Positions 46,182 through 59,259 of a stretch of 64,000 nucleotides of DNA are shown piece by piece. The stretch is from Thuidium tamariscinum. Its lineage: Eukaryota; Streptophyta; Bryopsida; Hypnales; Thuidiaceae. The notes beneath the pieces are model-generated. The model did no database searches. It had not been told where the DNA came from and saw only the letters and a program-made list of their open reading frames with translations. The stretch lies in NCBI GenBank assembly GCA_947034885.2, contig OX344755.2, positions 11,224,501 through 11,288,500 of the forward strand, in the 5' to 3' direction. The position numbers and the translations under genes are program-made. Every line of letters begins with the position of its first letter. Position 1 is the first letter of the stretch.

Positions 46182-48431
46182 TGCTGCTTTAGTGTGTCTA
46201 TCACTATTTTAGTGTTTTCATCACTATTTTGATATTTTGTTTCAAGTAGTTTTAAATTACTAACTTCTTTTGTGTCTTATTTTTTTCAATTTTTAATATC
46301 TTTATCAATTTACTTTTAGTTTCATTTATTACTTGTAGTTTTTTGTTTATGATTAATTTTCTAATTTTTTGAGTTTTTGATTTTGTTGGTTTTCAAATTA
46401 ATTCTAATCCAATTTCCTACCTAGAGTGTTCTAATTTTTAATACAGGTTGTCGGTCTTTTGGGGTTTGTTATTGTTTTGGCTCCCTATTTGATTCTAATA
46501 TCATTTTTTTATTTAGTAGTACATTGGTTTTCATTTTAGCACCATTTTTCTATCTTGCTCAAAATCTTTTTAGTTTAAAATGCCTTTTTTTAATATATAA
46601 TTTTTTGCTTTCTTTTCACCTAATTGCATTTTATAGATTTTTGCTTGAAAAGTGAACTAGTTTGGTGGTTTCCAACTACTCACTAAATACTCATATATCA
46701 ATTTTTATTTCAATTTGAGATACTATTCAACTTTGGTGGACATTCTTCTACTATTGACTCTCCAATTCATTCCACAATACCCTATAAATTGTTGTACATA
46801 GCTTTGATATTGCATAAATAATGGAAAATAGCTTCAAATGCCTTGAAAATTTGTCACAATATAGATCAACTATTAAACTACCTATATATTAATTTTCATT
46901 TCAATCTAAGTTACTATTCAGCTTTGGTGAATATTTTCTCACTACTACTTTTCTTATCCTTCATAGCCTCTACACTCCCCGTTTGAAGTTTATGCATAAC
47001 TCATAGATCCTAGGTCCATTATATTGTAGTTTTTGAAAGAAAATAGTAGATAAATTAATGAAAATATCTTCTAAGTTTCATTGCCATAAAATAAAAACTC
47101 AATCATATTGAAAGTCTTTAACATGCCCTTTTTAGGTGTTATAGATTTCAATTGACACCTCCATTTTGAAGCCTCATTATACCTTTTCCATATAAGATTT
47201 GGATTTGAAATTTGGCATTATAATAAATCAACTATTCATATCCAAAAGTTTAACTTGATCCTTCATGTCAATGTTTTTTTCAATAATAAATCATAAAAGA
47301 AAATACTTCCCCAAGTACATGCATCCTTCACTTCAAATACACAAGAAAACAAGAGAGAGAGAAGGAATCAAACTTTGCTTCCAAGTATCCAACCCCAATC
47401 CTAGGTGACTAGAATCTTGCTGGTCCTAACTCTAATCCCCATTTAACCCTAACATCAACTATAAGTCAACCAATTGTCAATGAGCAATTACCTACTAAAA
47501 TCTAGCTAGAACTTGCAACACTACGCACCTCTTTCTAGCCTACAAAGATGCCTACTTCACTTTGTAGACAACCCACATCATGACAATGTGAAAAAACTAA
47601 GATGTGTTACAAAATATTTTTTTGGAACCCTTTTAATAGATACTAGCACAAACTTGTTGTAGTGTAACATCAATTGAACTTAGAAGAATTTGGAATGGGT
47701 GAAAAACATTAAAGATGATATATTTGTAATGAAAGTATAACTATGTTTATGATAATGGGCAATCAGTCATGATAGATTGCATGAGAGTTTGTATTTAATT
47801 CAATAGATATCAATAAATGAGGTGTTAACGAACAAAACTAAAAATTATCTCTATAGTCAAAGTTTTCAAAGTTTTTATGAAGCTCTTTTAAATCTATATT
47901 GAACCAATTTCATTTGGAAATTCATCAAAATATATATTCCATATTCTATTTGTAGAATTCAAGTTTTGTGTAATTGGATAATATTTGAGTTTCAATTGAT
48001 TGATGCAAAATGTCAAAAGACTTAATGATGAGAACATCAATACTTCCTTGAAACATTAAATTTCTTCATATGGAGCAATATCAAACACTTTGTGCTATAT
48101 ATTTTTCTTGTAAAAAACTTTTGCTTGTACCAATCAATTTGGCACAAAAAAGACAATGTAATCTAGTATTCATTAAGAAATATAAAAACTCATTTATTAG
48201 AAAAAAAAAGTTTTATATTTTTGTATAGGTTGCTTTGCTGGCCTCATATTTTTGAAAACTAATTTTAAAAATAGGATTTATGTTTCTTATAACATTATTT
48301 CTACCGTTGGGATTAATATTTTTCAAATCTACATTAGAGTTATTAAAAATTTAATTAGTGTTTCTATTATCTTATATCTGCTTTTGTTAAAAGTTTCTTA
48401 CAAGAATGAATATCCAGTATATTATGCTGAC

Positions 48432-48433
<2 letters not shown>
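46182..48433. other. AT-rich intergenic DNA with a local duplication
   Basis: No gene is supported. A degenerate direct repeat of about 80 bp (ATTTTTATTTCAATTTGAGA and ATTTTCATTTCAATCTAAGT, followed by TACTATTCARCTTTGGTG) recurs about 195 bp apart near 46690 and 46885. Confidence 0.45.

Positions 48434-48495
<62 letters not shown>
48434..48495. repeat. (TA)n microsatellite, about 31 units
   Basis: Uninterrupted alternating TA. It produces the YI-repeat in the overlapping 91-codon ORF, which is not a gene. Confidence 0.95.
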
Positions 48496-48502
<7 letters not shown>

Positions 48503-48854
48503 TCCTCATTATAATATCTTTCACTAATAATTGTAAAATACATTCATTTTTTGATAGAAATTTTGAAAGATGAGACCTCACCATTAGAATATTCAGAAAA
48601 AATTTGTTCCTTGACTTTATAGCAAAGATCATGCAACCTATATGGTCTAATTTTTCAAAAATAGAGTTAAGCACTCCCATAGTGTTCTAGTACAATTTTC
48701 GTAAGGTTAAATTTGGTTAAATCTTTTTTTCTTTCATCTACTAGAATACCTTAGTTTTGAAGAATTTATAGTGAAATACACTTCCTTTTGTCTCAAAAAT
48801 AAATTCATGGTTTCTCATAGACATTTTTTTTTCTTCATTTTTTATAAAGTCTTA

Positions 48855-49725
48855 TAGTGGCAATATTGAATGTTATAGAGGTGCTCCTAATTTTCAACAT
48901 TCATTCACATATTGATAGAAAATATCACATTAGTATAGTACATATCACATATCCATCATTTTGCTTTCATCCATCAATTGGCAATTTCATCTAAGATTTT
49001 TTTAATTTGAAGTTTTTTGGTAATTTCATCTAAGATTTTATTATAGTTTATGTTCTAAGGTCTTGGTGTAGAGATCATTACTCTGGTGCAAATTGCTAGC
49101 AAATTGGCAAAGGAAAAACACTATTGATGGAAACTGTAGGGATATCACAAATTTATTTTAAGACAGAGGGAGCAATTACAATTCTTTACCTTTAGATGGT
49201 CTACACTACATTTTCACTTCTTGATGTATATGGTGTAATTTTCTATAAGGAAATTTTTGTAATAGGTTTGGAGGCTCCAATTGACTTGAGATTTCTTTTA
49301 GAGTAAGATTCTATCCAAACAATTGCAACATACAATTTTTATTTTTAAAATCATTTTTTAAATTGCTTAAGAAAACTCTTATTAAATTAAAAACACCCAA
49401 ATTGTCCCCATACCCATTCTTTGCAAATAGACTTCTATTAAAAGTGAACCCCCAAGTGTCATTAAATTGTACCAAAATTTGATTGCTAATGATTGATTTC
49501 TGATTTCTCTACATGTCAATTTAAAGACCAAACTATGTAAGAGTTTCATCGGCCTAGGGATTTTCATTATAAAAATTCATAAAAATTACATGCCTTATTC
49601 CAAAATTCTAGTTTTTTCAAACTCATAATTTTTAATTGCTCATACTAAATTTTTATCTTAGAAAAAGGTGCCTACAACCATGTTGCTTTTTTTGATAGTT
49701 TTGGGTGTTTCAACTTTATGCACTC
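48855..49725. mobile_element. Family B element, long diverged copy 5
   Basis: It matches 25830-26537 in order, from ACATTCATTCACATATTGAT and GGCAATTTCATCTAAGAT to GTGCCTACAACCATGTTGC and TTTTGGGTGTTTCAAC. The divergence is higher than in the other copies. Confidence 0.55.
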
Positions 49726-50745
49726 AAATTAGTGCAAATTTCCCTTGATACCCATAAATGCAATGTCCACATAAATTACCCAAATGTTGTTTTAGTTTTT
49801 TCTATGTTTTGAATCCAAAGTGACTAAAGTTGAGGCACCAATAACTAGTGTCATCTAACATCCAATCTATGGGGGTATAGGATTTCCAATAAAGTCCAAA
49901 ATAGATTTCCAACCATAGCTTGAATTGCATTTTTTTGTCCTTTTCAAAGTTGAGACTAATAAAATTGTGATGCATGTCCCAAATTAGTGAGCATAGGAAG
50001 TAGCAAGAAGAGGACAAGAAAGTAATTCTTGAATGATTAGAATTGGAAAACTCTGAACATTGGATACAGATGAAATGCTTTCTTACTTCCCAAAATTCAC
50101 AAAAATTCTAATTTTGTTAATAAAATTCTGAAATTTTTTCTATCTCTACATTTCTTATCTTTCTACATGGGAGAAACTTCCACCACCTCATACTTGCATA
50201 ATTTGCTCTGAAATTGCTTAAATGATTGGTTACTGGTGCCTCAACCTTAAAGCTTAAGGTGTTGGCTCTTTCGCCTTTTCCATACCAAGTCTGTGTGAAC
50301 TTATAAAAATATTTGGAACCACATGTCTCCAAAAATACTTAGCTTATGGTAGAGGGCAAGGCTGCCACAGATTGAAACATTCCTTGAAATTGACTAGTTA
50401 AGTTATTTTTTCCAGGACCGACCAAGCTGCCAAAGGACACTTCCTTAATTTAGTAACTTCCCACGCAGGGGTGCTCTGGATTGGATACTCTATACACTGC
50501 CTTATCCACTAACTTATTTGTCAAGCTACACTATTTGTCAAGCTCTACTATTTGTTTACAATGTTATTATCAGATGTCAACACATTGCAAGCACTTCGAG
50601 AGGTCGCTTGCTTTTCTCACCTCTGACATTAGCATGTGAGCCTATAAATGCAAGTCTATACATGTAGATGCCTAAGCTCATGGGCTCAAGATCCTAGGTT
50701 TATATTTTAGTAATCTTTCTATCTTTTGGGTCTATTTTGGAGGGC
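49726..50745. other. Intergenic DNA without a supported gene
   Basis: Two 71-codon minus-strand ORFs (49802-50017, 50117-50332) are unrecognised, and no splice joins between them were convincing. Confidence 0.4.
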
Positions 50746-50749
50746 AAGC

Positions 50750-51250
50750 TCATCACAATGTACCCAAAAGTGGCGTACCACCCTTGGCCAATTAGTTAGC
50801 CCCCCCTTCTCTCAAATTTTTTTTAGGCCATTGATTGTTTAAAAAAAAATTGCTTACCTTTGAAATTACGGCTGATTTCTCAAAAAATCAAGATCCGTTG
50901 ATCTTGTGAGATTTAATCTAAGCTGTTCAAATACAAATGCAGATATAGTACAATATACGAAATAAGTAGTGAATACTAAATCTATGTACATTTACCAATA
51001 CGGTATAGAATACAAATACAATACATAATACATATATGGATATGAGATACATGATGCATTATCCCATATCGTTTGTCAATGAAGTTGCTTACTGAAAATT
51101 ACAAGAAGGAAGGGGGGGAGGGGATTAAAAAACTTAAAATTTTAAAATTTAAATTGGTAGTTATTGCTACTTTTGGGTACATTGTTCACACAATGTACCC
51201 AAAACAATGTACCCAAAAATGGCAGTAACTACCAACTCCAACATGTTAAG
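50750..51250. mobile_element. Family P repeat, copy 2 (inverted)
   Basis: ACAATGTACCCAAAAGTGGC at the left and GCTACTTTTGGGTACATTGT at the right are inverted ends. The interior reverses copy 1: GATCTTGTGAGATTTAATCT, a degenerate ATACAATAC/ATATGG array (50945-51075), and GAAGGAAGGGGGGGAGG. A second small palindrome (TTGTTCACACAATGTACCC) lies at the right edge. Confidence 0.6.
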
Positions 51251-52560
51251 TAGTTGCATACAAAAATCCCTAACTTTTGCATTATTTTTCCTTGCAATGC
51301 ACTTTACCTCCACTTTGGCATGCTACAAATTCTTGAGAGGGAATTAGAAAACTAAAATGTAACCACTAGAAAATCAACCTCTTGAATGCCAATAATTTTT
51401 TAATTTGGAAATCTTTTGAAAACATTTATTGACTTGGTGCAATTTGAATTTACAATAATTATGGGGATACAATAAGTCCCTAGACCATTTAGGGTAGCAT
51501 TCTTTTAGTATGCATTGAATTTTATTTCAATGACAAAAGAAATACAAACAAAAAACATTTAGAGAGAAGTCACTAACAAAACAATTAAAGACTAACTATC
51601 CAAAGGCATGGCCAGACAAGTTTTGAACCATGAAACCTTGTCACCTTCATTGTAGATAATGCTTTACACTAGCAACTTCAATGTGCAATGAATCATCACG
51701 TTGATGTCAAAGAAGAACACTCACTTGTTGTGTTCTAGGATTTCATAGGGAATGTTGGATGAAATAATTAGATGATATTTTTCTATAATGAAAATTTGAC
51801 AAATTTTGTAACATAAGTTGTGATAAGAATTGTCATTGCGCATACTTAATATATTAGATTGACCCCAATCATTGTCAAAATAGACTCTAGAACAACATTT
51901 AGGAATAAGGTTCCTTCTTGATTTTACTAGTATTTTTTCTTCAAGCAATACATCCATTTCTTGGAAAACTCATCAAAATGCAATGCTTTGTCTTCCATAA
52001 GCTTTAGCACTTCTTCTGCGATACAAAATCTAAAGATCATTGCAAGAAATCTATTGAGTAATTGGCTTACTTTTTGTTGGATCTTCTTGAATTTTTGGGA
52101 TTATTTTCTGTATTCATTTTTTAACAAATTGTTTAGAATAGGTGTATCAAAAATTGATCCTAGACTTGCATGTTCAAGGGGCTTACAACTTATGACATAA
52201 AGAATTTTAGATGGGACGGTTTTGCAAATAAGTTGCAATTGGGTGTGCTCACCTAACAAATGCAAGATCTAGTGAACACTCACCCCAGTCTACATTACCA
52301 ATCAACATTTTCTACTTGTTTTATACTTAGGGCTGAATTAAAGGCCAGTCAAAACTCTCTAAGTTTATACCTACATGATTGCTCAATTCCTCCAAATCTG
52401 GTCCAAGGGCTTTATACTAGGGCTAGGCCAAAACTACAACTCATCCTATGTGTAACTTCATGTGGCATAGTTTTGGTGCCAAACCTTCTTGCTCCAAAGA
52501 AGAAATTGGGATAAGGATTTGAATGGCCAAAATTCCCATCTATAGATGGATTGGGATCCT
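51251..52560. other. Intergenic DNA without a supported gene
   Basis: Small ORFs on both strands (61-84 codons) have no recognisable features. Confidence 0.4.
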
Positions 52561-52614
52561 TTGTGGGATCATGAACATCTTTAGCATCAAGCAACAAAAG
52601 TTATTATTTGAAAC

Positions 52615-52775
52615 TTTGAGCCTTCATAACTTTAACATATGGTATGCAAATGTTGTCTTTTTTGATGTGTAGGAACCCCCTTTCACTTACCAAGAAGAAA
52701 ATGAAAAAATTTGATAAGTTTAAAAATAGTAAGTAGAGATGGTAGCTAAAATCAGCAGTCGGTATTCACCTAAAT
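52615..52775. mobile_element. Family A fragment (inverted)
   Basis: TATGGTATGCAAATGTTGTC, TTGATGTGTAGGAACCCCCT and TTCACTTACCAAGAAGAAAA match the A interior in reverse. The terminal repeats are lost. Confidence 0.5.
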
Positions 52776-52808
52776 TCTAGAACATCTAGATTCAATAAAG
52801 CAAATTTC

Positions 52809-53070
52809 AGCTCCTCAATTGATCATTTTTTACACAAAATTTTGCTTTTCAGTCAATTTTTAAATATTGAATTATCTCCTCAGTTAATTTTTATTGTTCA
52901 TCAAGCTCCTTGGTTAATTTTTTCAGATTATTAGCTTCTCAATTAATTTTTTTAATTAATTTAGCTCCTCAATTACTTTTCACAATTAATTTAGCTCCTC
53001 TATTATATATCAATAAACTAGATTTTACTTCCTCAATTGATCAATTTTTATAGTGCCTCAATTTGGTCAT
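52809..53070. repeat. Degenerate minisatellite, about 30-bp unit, 8-9 copies
   Basis: The phrase GCTCCTCAATTAATTTTT recurs at intervals of about 26-35 bp with substitutions (CTCCTCAATTGATC, CTCCTCAGTTAATT, CTCCTTGGTTAATT, CTTCTCAATTAATT, CTCCTCAATTACTT). The spacers are AT-rich. No reading frame stays open through the array. Confidence 0.75.
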
Positions 53071-53143
53071 TTGAATTTATTTTTCTTATATGTGGTTCCA
53101 AAAATTGACACAAGAAATAGAAAGTTTCTTTGTTTACCTTGAG

Positions 53144-54516
53144 TTAACCCGTAAAGGAGCCTTGTTGCCTTTTCACAACTACTTTTGCAACTACTACAAG
53201 GGGTTCACTACAATTTCAATTTTCAAATTGTCACCTAAGGTAGGGGGCTGTAAAAGCAACCCTTTACCAGCTGATTTGCATTGTGGGGAAGCTAAACTCC
53301 TTAAAACAATTTTTAGTAAATTTTCATGGTAAGCAAATTGGAATTGGCATCTAACCCAAGTCATTTCATATTTTTTGGACCTTCATGGAATTAGTTATGA
53401 ATTTTTGAAGTTGAAAACATGGTGGAGGAAAAGCGACCCCCTCCTGAAATGTACACTTCTGATACATGTTAGAGGCAAAATCTACTAGATCACTTTTAGA
53501 GATAGGGTTGCAATTACAGCCCCATACTTTAATTGTAAATGTACAATACAACTACAAATTAAATCACTTGCCAAATGCAAATGCAAAACCCCTTGTTCTC
53601 TTCTAAAGCAAGGTCATCTTTCCATAAAATAACACTCAAAGTTGTCATTCCTATAGTAAAGAGTAAATTTTTTTGTAATTTAATATTTGCACATCTAAAT
53701 ATAGGACCTTCACTAAATTAGTACAAGAATATGTGGAAGAAATTTCAAAAACTTTGACCATGTAGATTGCAAAATATTTGCATTTAAAGTGAAGAAAGTA
53801 AAATTTTTTGTACCTTACTCAACTACATTTTTCGGCTTTGAACCTTTTAAACTTAAAACTATTGTTGCATTGATTTAGAATTTTTAAATTTTAGATGATG
53901 AAGAATTGAGTTGAGAATCTAGGTTAAAAATTTTTAAGAAATACTTAATTTTCACTCATAAAAATATTATGAAATAGAAGTAGGTTCAAGATTGAAGGGA
54001 AAACAAAACCATTAGTAGCTCTAAAAGGGAATTGAAACACACTAATCTCAAAAACAAGATTGTTATAAAAGGAATTTTCAACCTTGTGCTAGTTTTTTCT
54101 TAAAAGAATTGTGAAAATTGAGTTCAAAATTGAATCCTACAAATTATTTATTAAGAAGATACTTTTATTGCCCCCTAAATAAGATTTTCCATAGTTTTTT
54201 GTATAACAAATCCAAATGGAATTAATCAAAGCTTCCCATATAGATAAAAATACAATCTATACAAAAAAAATCAATTTTTCTATTTTAAATTTTTGTGAGA
54301 TTTTTTGTCCTACCTACAGAACTAAAATTGGTCTTTTTATTCCATAACTTTTGCTCCTATGCACCAATTGAAATAAAAATTATATTTTCCAAAAACTAAT
54401 GTGTTTTTCTATTTTCACAAAAAGAATTCAAATAACTATGACAAATGTTGAGACCATGGGAACTTGCTTAAAATCCATTTTGTCCCTAAAGGCAACAACG
54501 GGAATTTAGGGATTAA
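53144..54516. mobile_element. TTAA-bounded element with nested C MITE
   Basis: TTAACCCGTAAAGGAGCC at the left and GGAATTTAGGGATTAA at the right. Deleting the nested C element leaves about 1.08 kb. Internal words (ATGTAGATTGCAAAATATT, TTTTGTACCTTACTC) are related to the 4838-5690 repeat. It has no coding capacity. Confidence 0.55.
53236..53531. mobile_element. Family C MITE, copy 2 (inverted), nested
   Basis: TA|AGGTAGGGGGCTGTAA at the left and TTACAGCCCCATACTT at the right, aligning in reverse with 20323-20619 over the whole length (ACCAGCTGATTTGCATT, GCTAAACTCCTTAAAAC, CATCTAACCCAAGTCATTTC). Confidence 0.82.
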
Positions 54517-56655
54517 ATTGTGTTAAGTATCAATCTTACATTTTTAATACATGACACTATGAACTATTAATCATAATGAAAATTTTCACTTTGTTTCATT
54601 AAAAATTGTTATAGTTATTGTTATAATTTTTTTGAGTACAAGTGAATATATGTTTGTAAACTTTCAATGAGATGTTTCATTTTTTACATCTAAAACACCC
54701 TTTGCAATGACCTTCAAATCAAATTCACTATCAAGATAATTTTATCCTATGGTATAATTGAAATATACAATCTTGATATTTTTCATATATGAAAATGCAT
54801 ATTTTCAATTGAGAGCAATGTTATTGTAAATTTAAATGGAAAAATAAAATAATTATAATTTTTTAAAGTAAAAGGTGGAAAGAATATTATATTGATTAGA
54901 ATATGTATGTAATTTAAATCTGAAAAATAGTTTAATAAAAAAATTGAATGAAAAACACACAATATAGTGTTATATGGATTTTGACATTTGAAGCTTGCAA
55001 TTGCAAATATTCTTTCAATTTCAAAATTTCAAAATGGGATAGAACTAAAACTTCTCAAGCTTCATTTTCATAGTTAAAACACATATAGTTAATGAAAAAA
55101 TGTTCTTTTTTAAAATAAGAGTGAAAGGAACAAAAAAGAAAAGATGAATATTTTTATTTTTATTGAATTGAACATTCAAAAAGTCCTAGAATACATAAAT
55201 TTGGCTTCAATACTATACAATAACTAGGGTCACATTGACATTGATGTTTGAGGGCAAATTAGTTGTGCCTTCCATTTGCCCTAAGAGCTAGTATAAATTG
55301 GGCCTAAACCATTTGTCATTTTTCATTTATCCACTTTTATCATATTATGTTGACTTAGAAGGAAGGATTCATATAAGAATTCATTCTTTTATACTTCTAA
55401 GTTAAATTTTTGTTGCCATTCCTATTATTGAGTATTCTAAGTTTTTATTGGGTCTTCTTAGAAGACAATGAGATTTTAGAACTTTTTGGCATAAATTTTT
55501 TGGACCCCGTATGAAAAAACTGTGAGTTTTTGAAGTCTTGCAAATACATGTATTACAAATCAACACAAGTCTTTTATGAGTTGATGATGTTCATTTTAGG
55601 CATGATATCTAAAGGTCAGTTTAAAGACAATCACAATTAGAAACAATTGCTTGAAGTTACCTATAAGATTTTGAGTATTTGCTTGAGAGAAGTCAAAGGT
55701 AACATCATTTCTATACCTTGAATGTAGTTTCTACTTTCAGAATAAAGAAGGGATGAAAACCTAGAATTGTCCCCTTTCAATTGCATTCCTTTAGAAGGTA
55801 AAAATGTTCCCCATTGCTTTGAATGTGTATGGTACCATTGGCTACATGCATATATAAATCCATAAGCTTTCAATTTAGTATTTAGATAAGTTTATTATAA
55901 TATGATTTTTATATAATTTGAGTTACATGAATAGAAGTGTCGTGAACAATTGGTACATATGGTTTGCATTTTTCACTTTAGACATAGATTTCGCTAGCTT
56001 GCCTTTGTATATCATTGTGTGGAAGTCAATGAAGAGCTTCTTCTGCATAGAATATGAGGGTTAAAGTAAAAATAGAATATAAATAATTTTAATTTTTTAA
56101 TTCATACGTATAATATAAGAATTAAAAGAATAAAAGCTTTAAAATATTGAATTCAAAAAAATAAAAATAGAAAACAATTTCAAGTGGAACATATGTGTGA
56201 TCCTTTGCAAATATACAAATATGCCCTAGCAAGACTTTAAAAGAAACTTGTTATTAATATATGATCAATTTAAGCATTTTCATCAATTTTAATAGAATTC
56301 ACAATCTGAGGGTGGAATTAGACAACATTGTTATAATTTCTTCTCCATTTAAGGTACTTCACAACTTCAACAATGACATGTTCTTTGGTAACCATAATTT
56401 GCTAAAATCACTGTAATTTTGGTCTTTCACTAGCTTTGAAGTAGATTATTTTCATTGTCCAATGTCTAAATTTGAGTTTTCTTGTACCTATTGAAAATAA
56501 TTTGACATACCCACCAATGATAAAAGAAATTTCAAACTCTAATCATAAACCAATGAGAAGTGAGCAATTTGTTGAAGAGTGCATTAGAAGTAAATAGAGG
56601 TTGTGCTTTGAGGATGTCCTAATTAATACTAAATGTACCATAACACTAAGTGCCT
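54517..56655. other. AT-rich intergenic DNA without a gene
   Basis: No gene or shared repeat is supported, except for a 54-bp segment at 56468-56521 that is duplicated in inverted orientation inside the neighbouring foldback element. Confidence 0.45.
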
Positions 56656-57092
56656 TTAACCCCTAAAGCCCTGAACTGCATTTTTTGGCAATATAGAAAT
56701 TTCAGGCAGCTCACTACGAGTAGAGTTTTTATTTTTTTTCTTTGAAAGTTTTATAGAACATGTGTCCCAAGAGCAGCTTCAAGGCCCAACAATTTTATCT
56801 TTGGTGGGTATGTCAAATTATTTTCAACAGGTACAAGAAAACTCAAATTCACTTTTGAAAAAGAAGTTCTTTCAGTGGCCTAGGCCGCCCACACTTCAAA
56901 CAAAACGACATATCATGCCATAGCTTTTCAACCGTGTAGTCAAAAGTTACAAAAATTGTTGGGCCTTGAATCTACTCCTTGGACACATGTTCTATAAAAA
57001 TTTCAAAGAAAAAAAGTAAAAACTCTACTCGTAGTGAGCTGCCCGAAATTGCTATGTTGCCAAAAAATGCAGCTCAGGGCTTTAGGGGTTAA
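56656..57092. mobile_element. TTAA-bounded foldback with captured spacer
   Basis: TTAACCCCTAAAGCCCTGA and TCAGGGCTTTAGGGGTTAA form near-perfect inverted arms that continue through GGCAGCTCACTACGAGTAGA and TCTACTCGTAGTGAGCTGCC. The left arm is interrupted after AAGGCCCAACAATTTT by about 53 bp. Those bases are an inverted copy of unique sequence at 56468-56521, and the inner arm beyond them no longer pairs. Confidence 0.82.
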
Positions 57093-57870
57093 CCTCCAAA
57101 GTTTCTTAACTACATTTGCACCAAAAATGCTCCAAAACTATGATTTTTACTATAAAAACTAAATTTTAGAAAAACTCAAACATTTTTCAACACATATAAC
57201 CCTAGGATCTTGTATTATCTTGATTTTGACAAGATGTACATAAAATTTTTGAAATTTCAATTATTTGGATTGTAAGATTTTAAGGTTTGAATAAACAAAA
57301 ATCCTTTTTTGGGCCCTCTAAAAAAAAGCAACTCCATTTCACAAGGTCATATTTGTGTGAAAAAAGTCCATGTTGGCAAGGTTTTTTTTGGCAAAATTTT
57401 GGCACATCTTTGAAAATCTAACGAACTAGCATTGGTCCCTCCAAAAATTGGCTAGTATAGCAAAGATAGCATCGGGGACACTCATAAAAAAAAGCCCTAG
57501 TTTTTGGTGCTTTTTTGGATTCATTCTTCAAGGCATGTTGGCTACATGCTTGAAACACTTCAAATCATTTGGACTTGTACAACAAATATTAAAAGTAGTA
57601 AGTAGAGAATAGGGAATGATTCAAAATACTATATTATCAAGAATTTAGTTATGAAGTTGAAAATTTCCAATTCCAATGGTTGTAATATTGTAATGTTGTA
57701 ATAAATAATCTACATCCTCTAATTCTTTTTCCAAAAAATATTGAAAATTTAATTAAGTAAAGAACTTCAAAGTTTATTTTAAAGCAAAGAATCCATAACT
57801 ACCTACAAACTAAATATTCTCATAATTTTCATCTCGTTTTTCAAAATGGAGTAGTTTAAAGTTTTCATTC
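57089..57870. mobile_element. TTAA-type repeat half abutting the foldback
   Basis: It starts TTAACCTCCAAAG, using the same TTAA that closes the foldback at 56656-57092. It aligns with 4838-5690 (GTTGGCTACATGCTTGAAA-like, GATTCAAAATACT, AACTACCTACAAACTAAA). The right terminus is absent. Confidence 0.6.
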
Positions 57871-59259
57871 ATGCACACATATATATGTTGTAGAATGAAT
57901 AAATATAATTGACCAAAGAATAAGGGTGGAGTATGAAGGTACGCTTGAGCTAATAATGACAACTTTAGATCGTAATGGTAGAAGCCTACCTACCAATGAG
58001 ACTTACTAGTCAAATAGAGCCAAAAGTTGTCCATAATGATCTAGGATTCGAAAATCAATTTCAAATTTTCATTCTTGAAAAATGTGATTTTTTTAATATA
58101 TCTAGATTGACCAATCTACAAAAAAAACTACATATCATACAATAAAATTTTACCCATGTAGTTGAAAGTTATAAATTTTTTCGGCCTTAACCTCTTAAAC
58201 ATATGGAGTTTTCATTAGAATTGGCAATTTGGAATAAATAATTATAAAGTATTCTTTGTAAAAACATTTTGGAATTGATAAATAAATGAAAGTTGTAGAG
58301 TTTGAGTTTTAGATTCCATTTCTACAGTTAGAATCACCAATACCTTCACCAACATTTTTCTATTAATTTTTTTAAAGAAAATTTTAGAATTCCTTCTAAA
58401 TTCAATTACAACTAGAATATTTTCATTTTTGGAATATAATCTATCTGAAATGGGGTTCTCTTCATGTGGTGATTTTTTGAAAACTTTTTTTTTTTTTCAA
58501 TCTTTAACCTCATTTTTGCAAATTTAGTCTTGAACTAGAGTCACAATGCAATTTTGGTGTGGTCAACTACTTGACATTCATTTAGATTTGTAATTTTAGA
58601 ATAATAATGTACTCTAATAACACCAAATCCAACTCTTAGATAGGACAACAACTTCATAAAGTATTTCCACAAATTAAGATGACTTTCATTCAAATAGTAA
58701 TGAGAAAGAAAACTTATTTTCAATCTATACATTTAGTTGTCCAAAAATTGGATGTTGGAGCACTTTTGGGTTAAAGCTACTCCCTAAGCACCAGTGTTCT
58801 CAAAACTGGCTAAATTTCGCTTGGTTTCTATCCAAAAAAACCTTGCACTACTATTACATTGTAAAAAAGGGCCTTTAATGGAGCCATTTTAGTCAAAATT
58901 ACAACAAACAATAAAATTTGATAGTTAATTTGTAACTTTTTCTATAGTAGAATTAGCATATATTTAGTTAGTTTTGTCTTACAGTACTTGCAATAATCCT
59001 TCACAACTTGGAAAATCCTTTCTTTTCTATTTTGTTCTGCTACTATTCACTCTCAAGATAGCCAAAGTTGATGCCTATTTCTCTTGAAAGGTAGCATATT
59101 GCACTAAATTCCAAAAACAATTCTAAGATCACTGCTAAGCACACGTTACGTGCAAATTTCATAAATAAAAAATAATAATTTCATTTGTAGTGAGCTACCC
59201 AAAATCATCATGTTGCCAAAAAACACAATTTGGTCCTTTAGTTTATAATTATGTTTGCA
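57871..59259. other. AT-rich intergenic DNA without a gene
   Basis: A fragment of a TTAA-foldback arm (TTTGTAGTGAGCTACCCAAA, TGTTGCCAAAAAACAC) is visible near 59180-59225. ORFs of 62-63 codons are unrecognised. Confidence 0.45.

Noticed and set aside
48252-48527. 91-codon ORF with a YI repeat
   Set aside because: It is generated by the (TA)n microsatellite.
52809-53070. CRISPR-like array
   Set aside because: The units are degenerate, contiguous and without unique spacers of constant length, and the window is plant nuclear DNA. It is a minisatellite.
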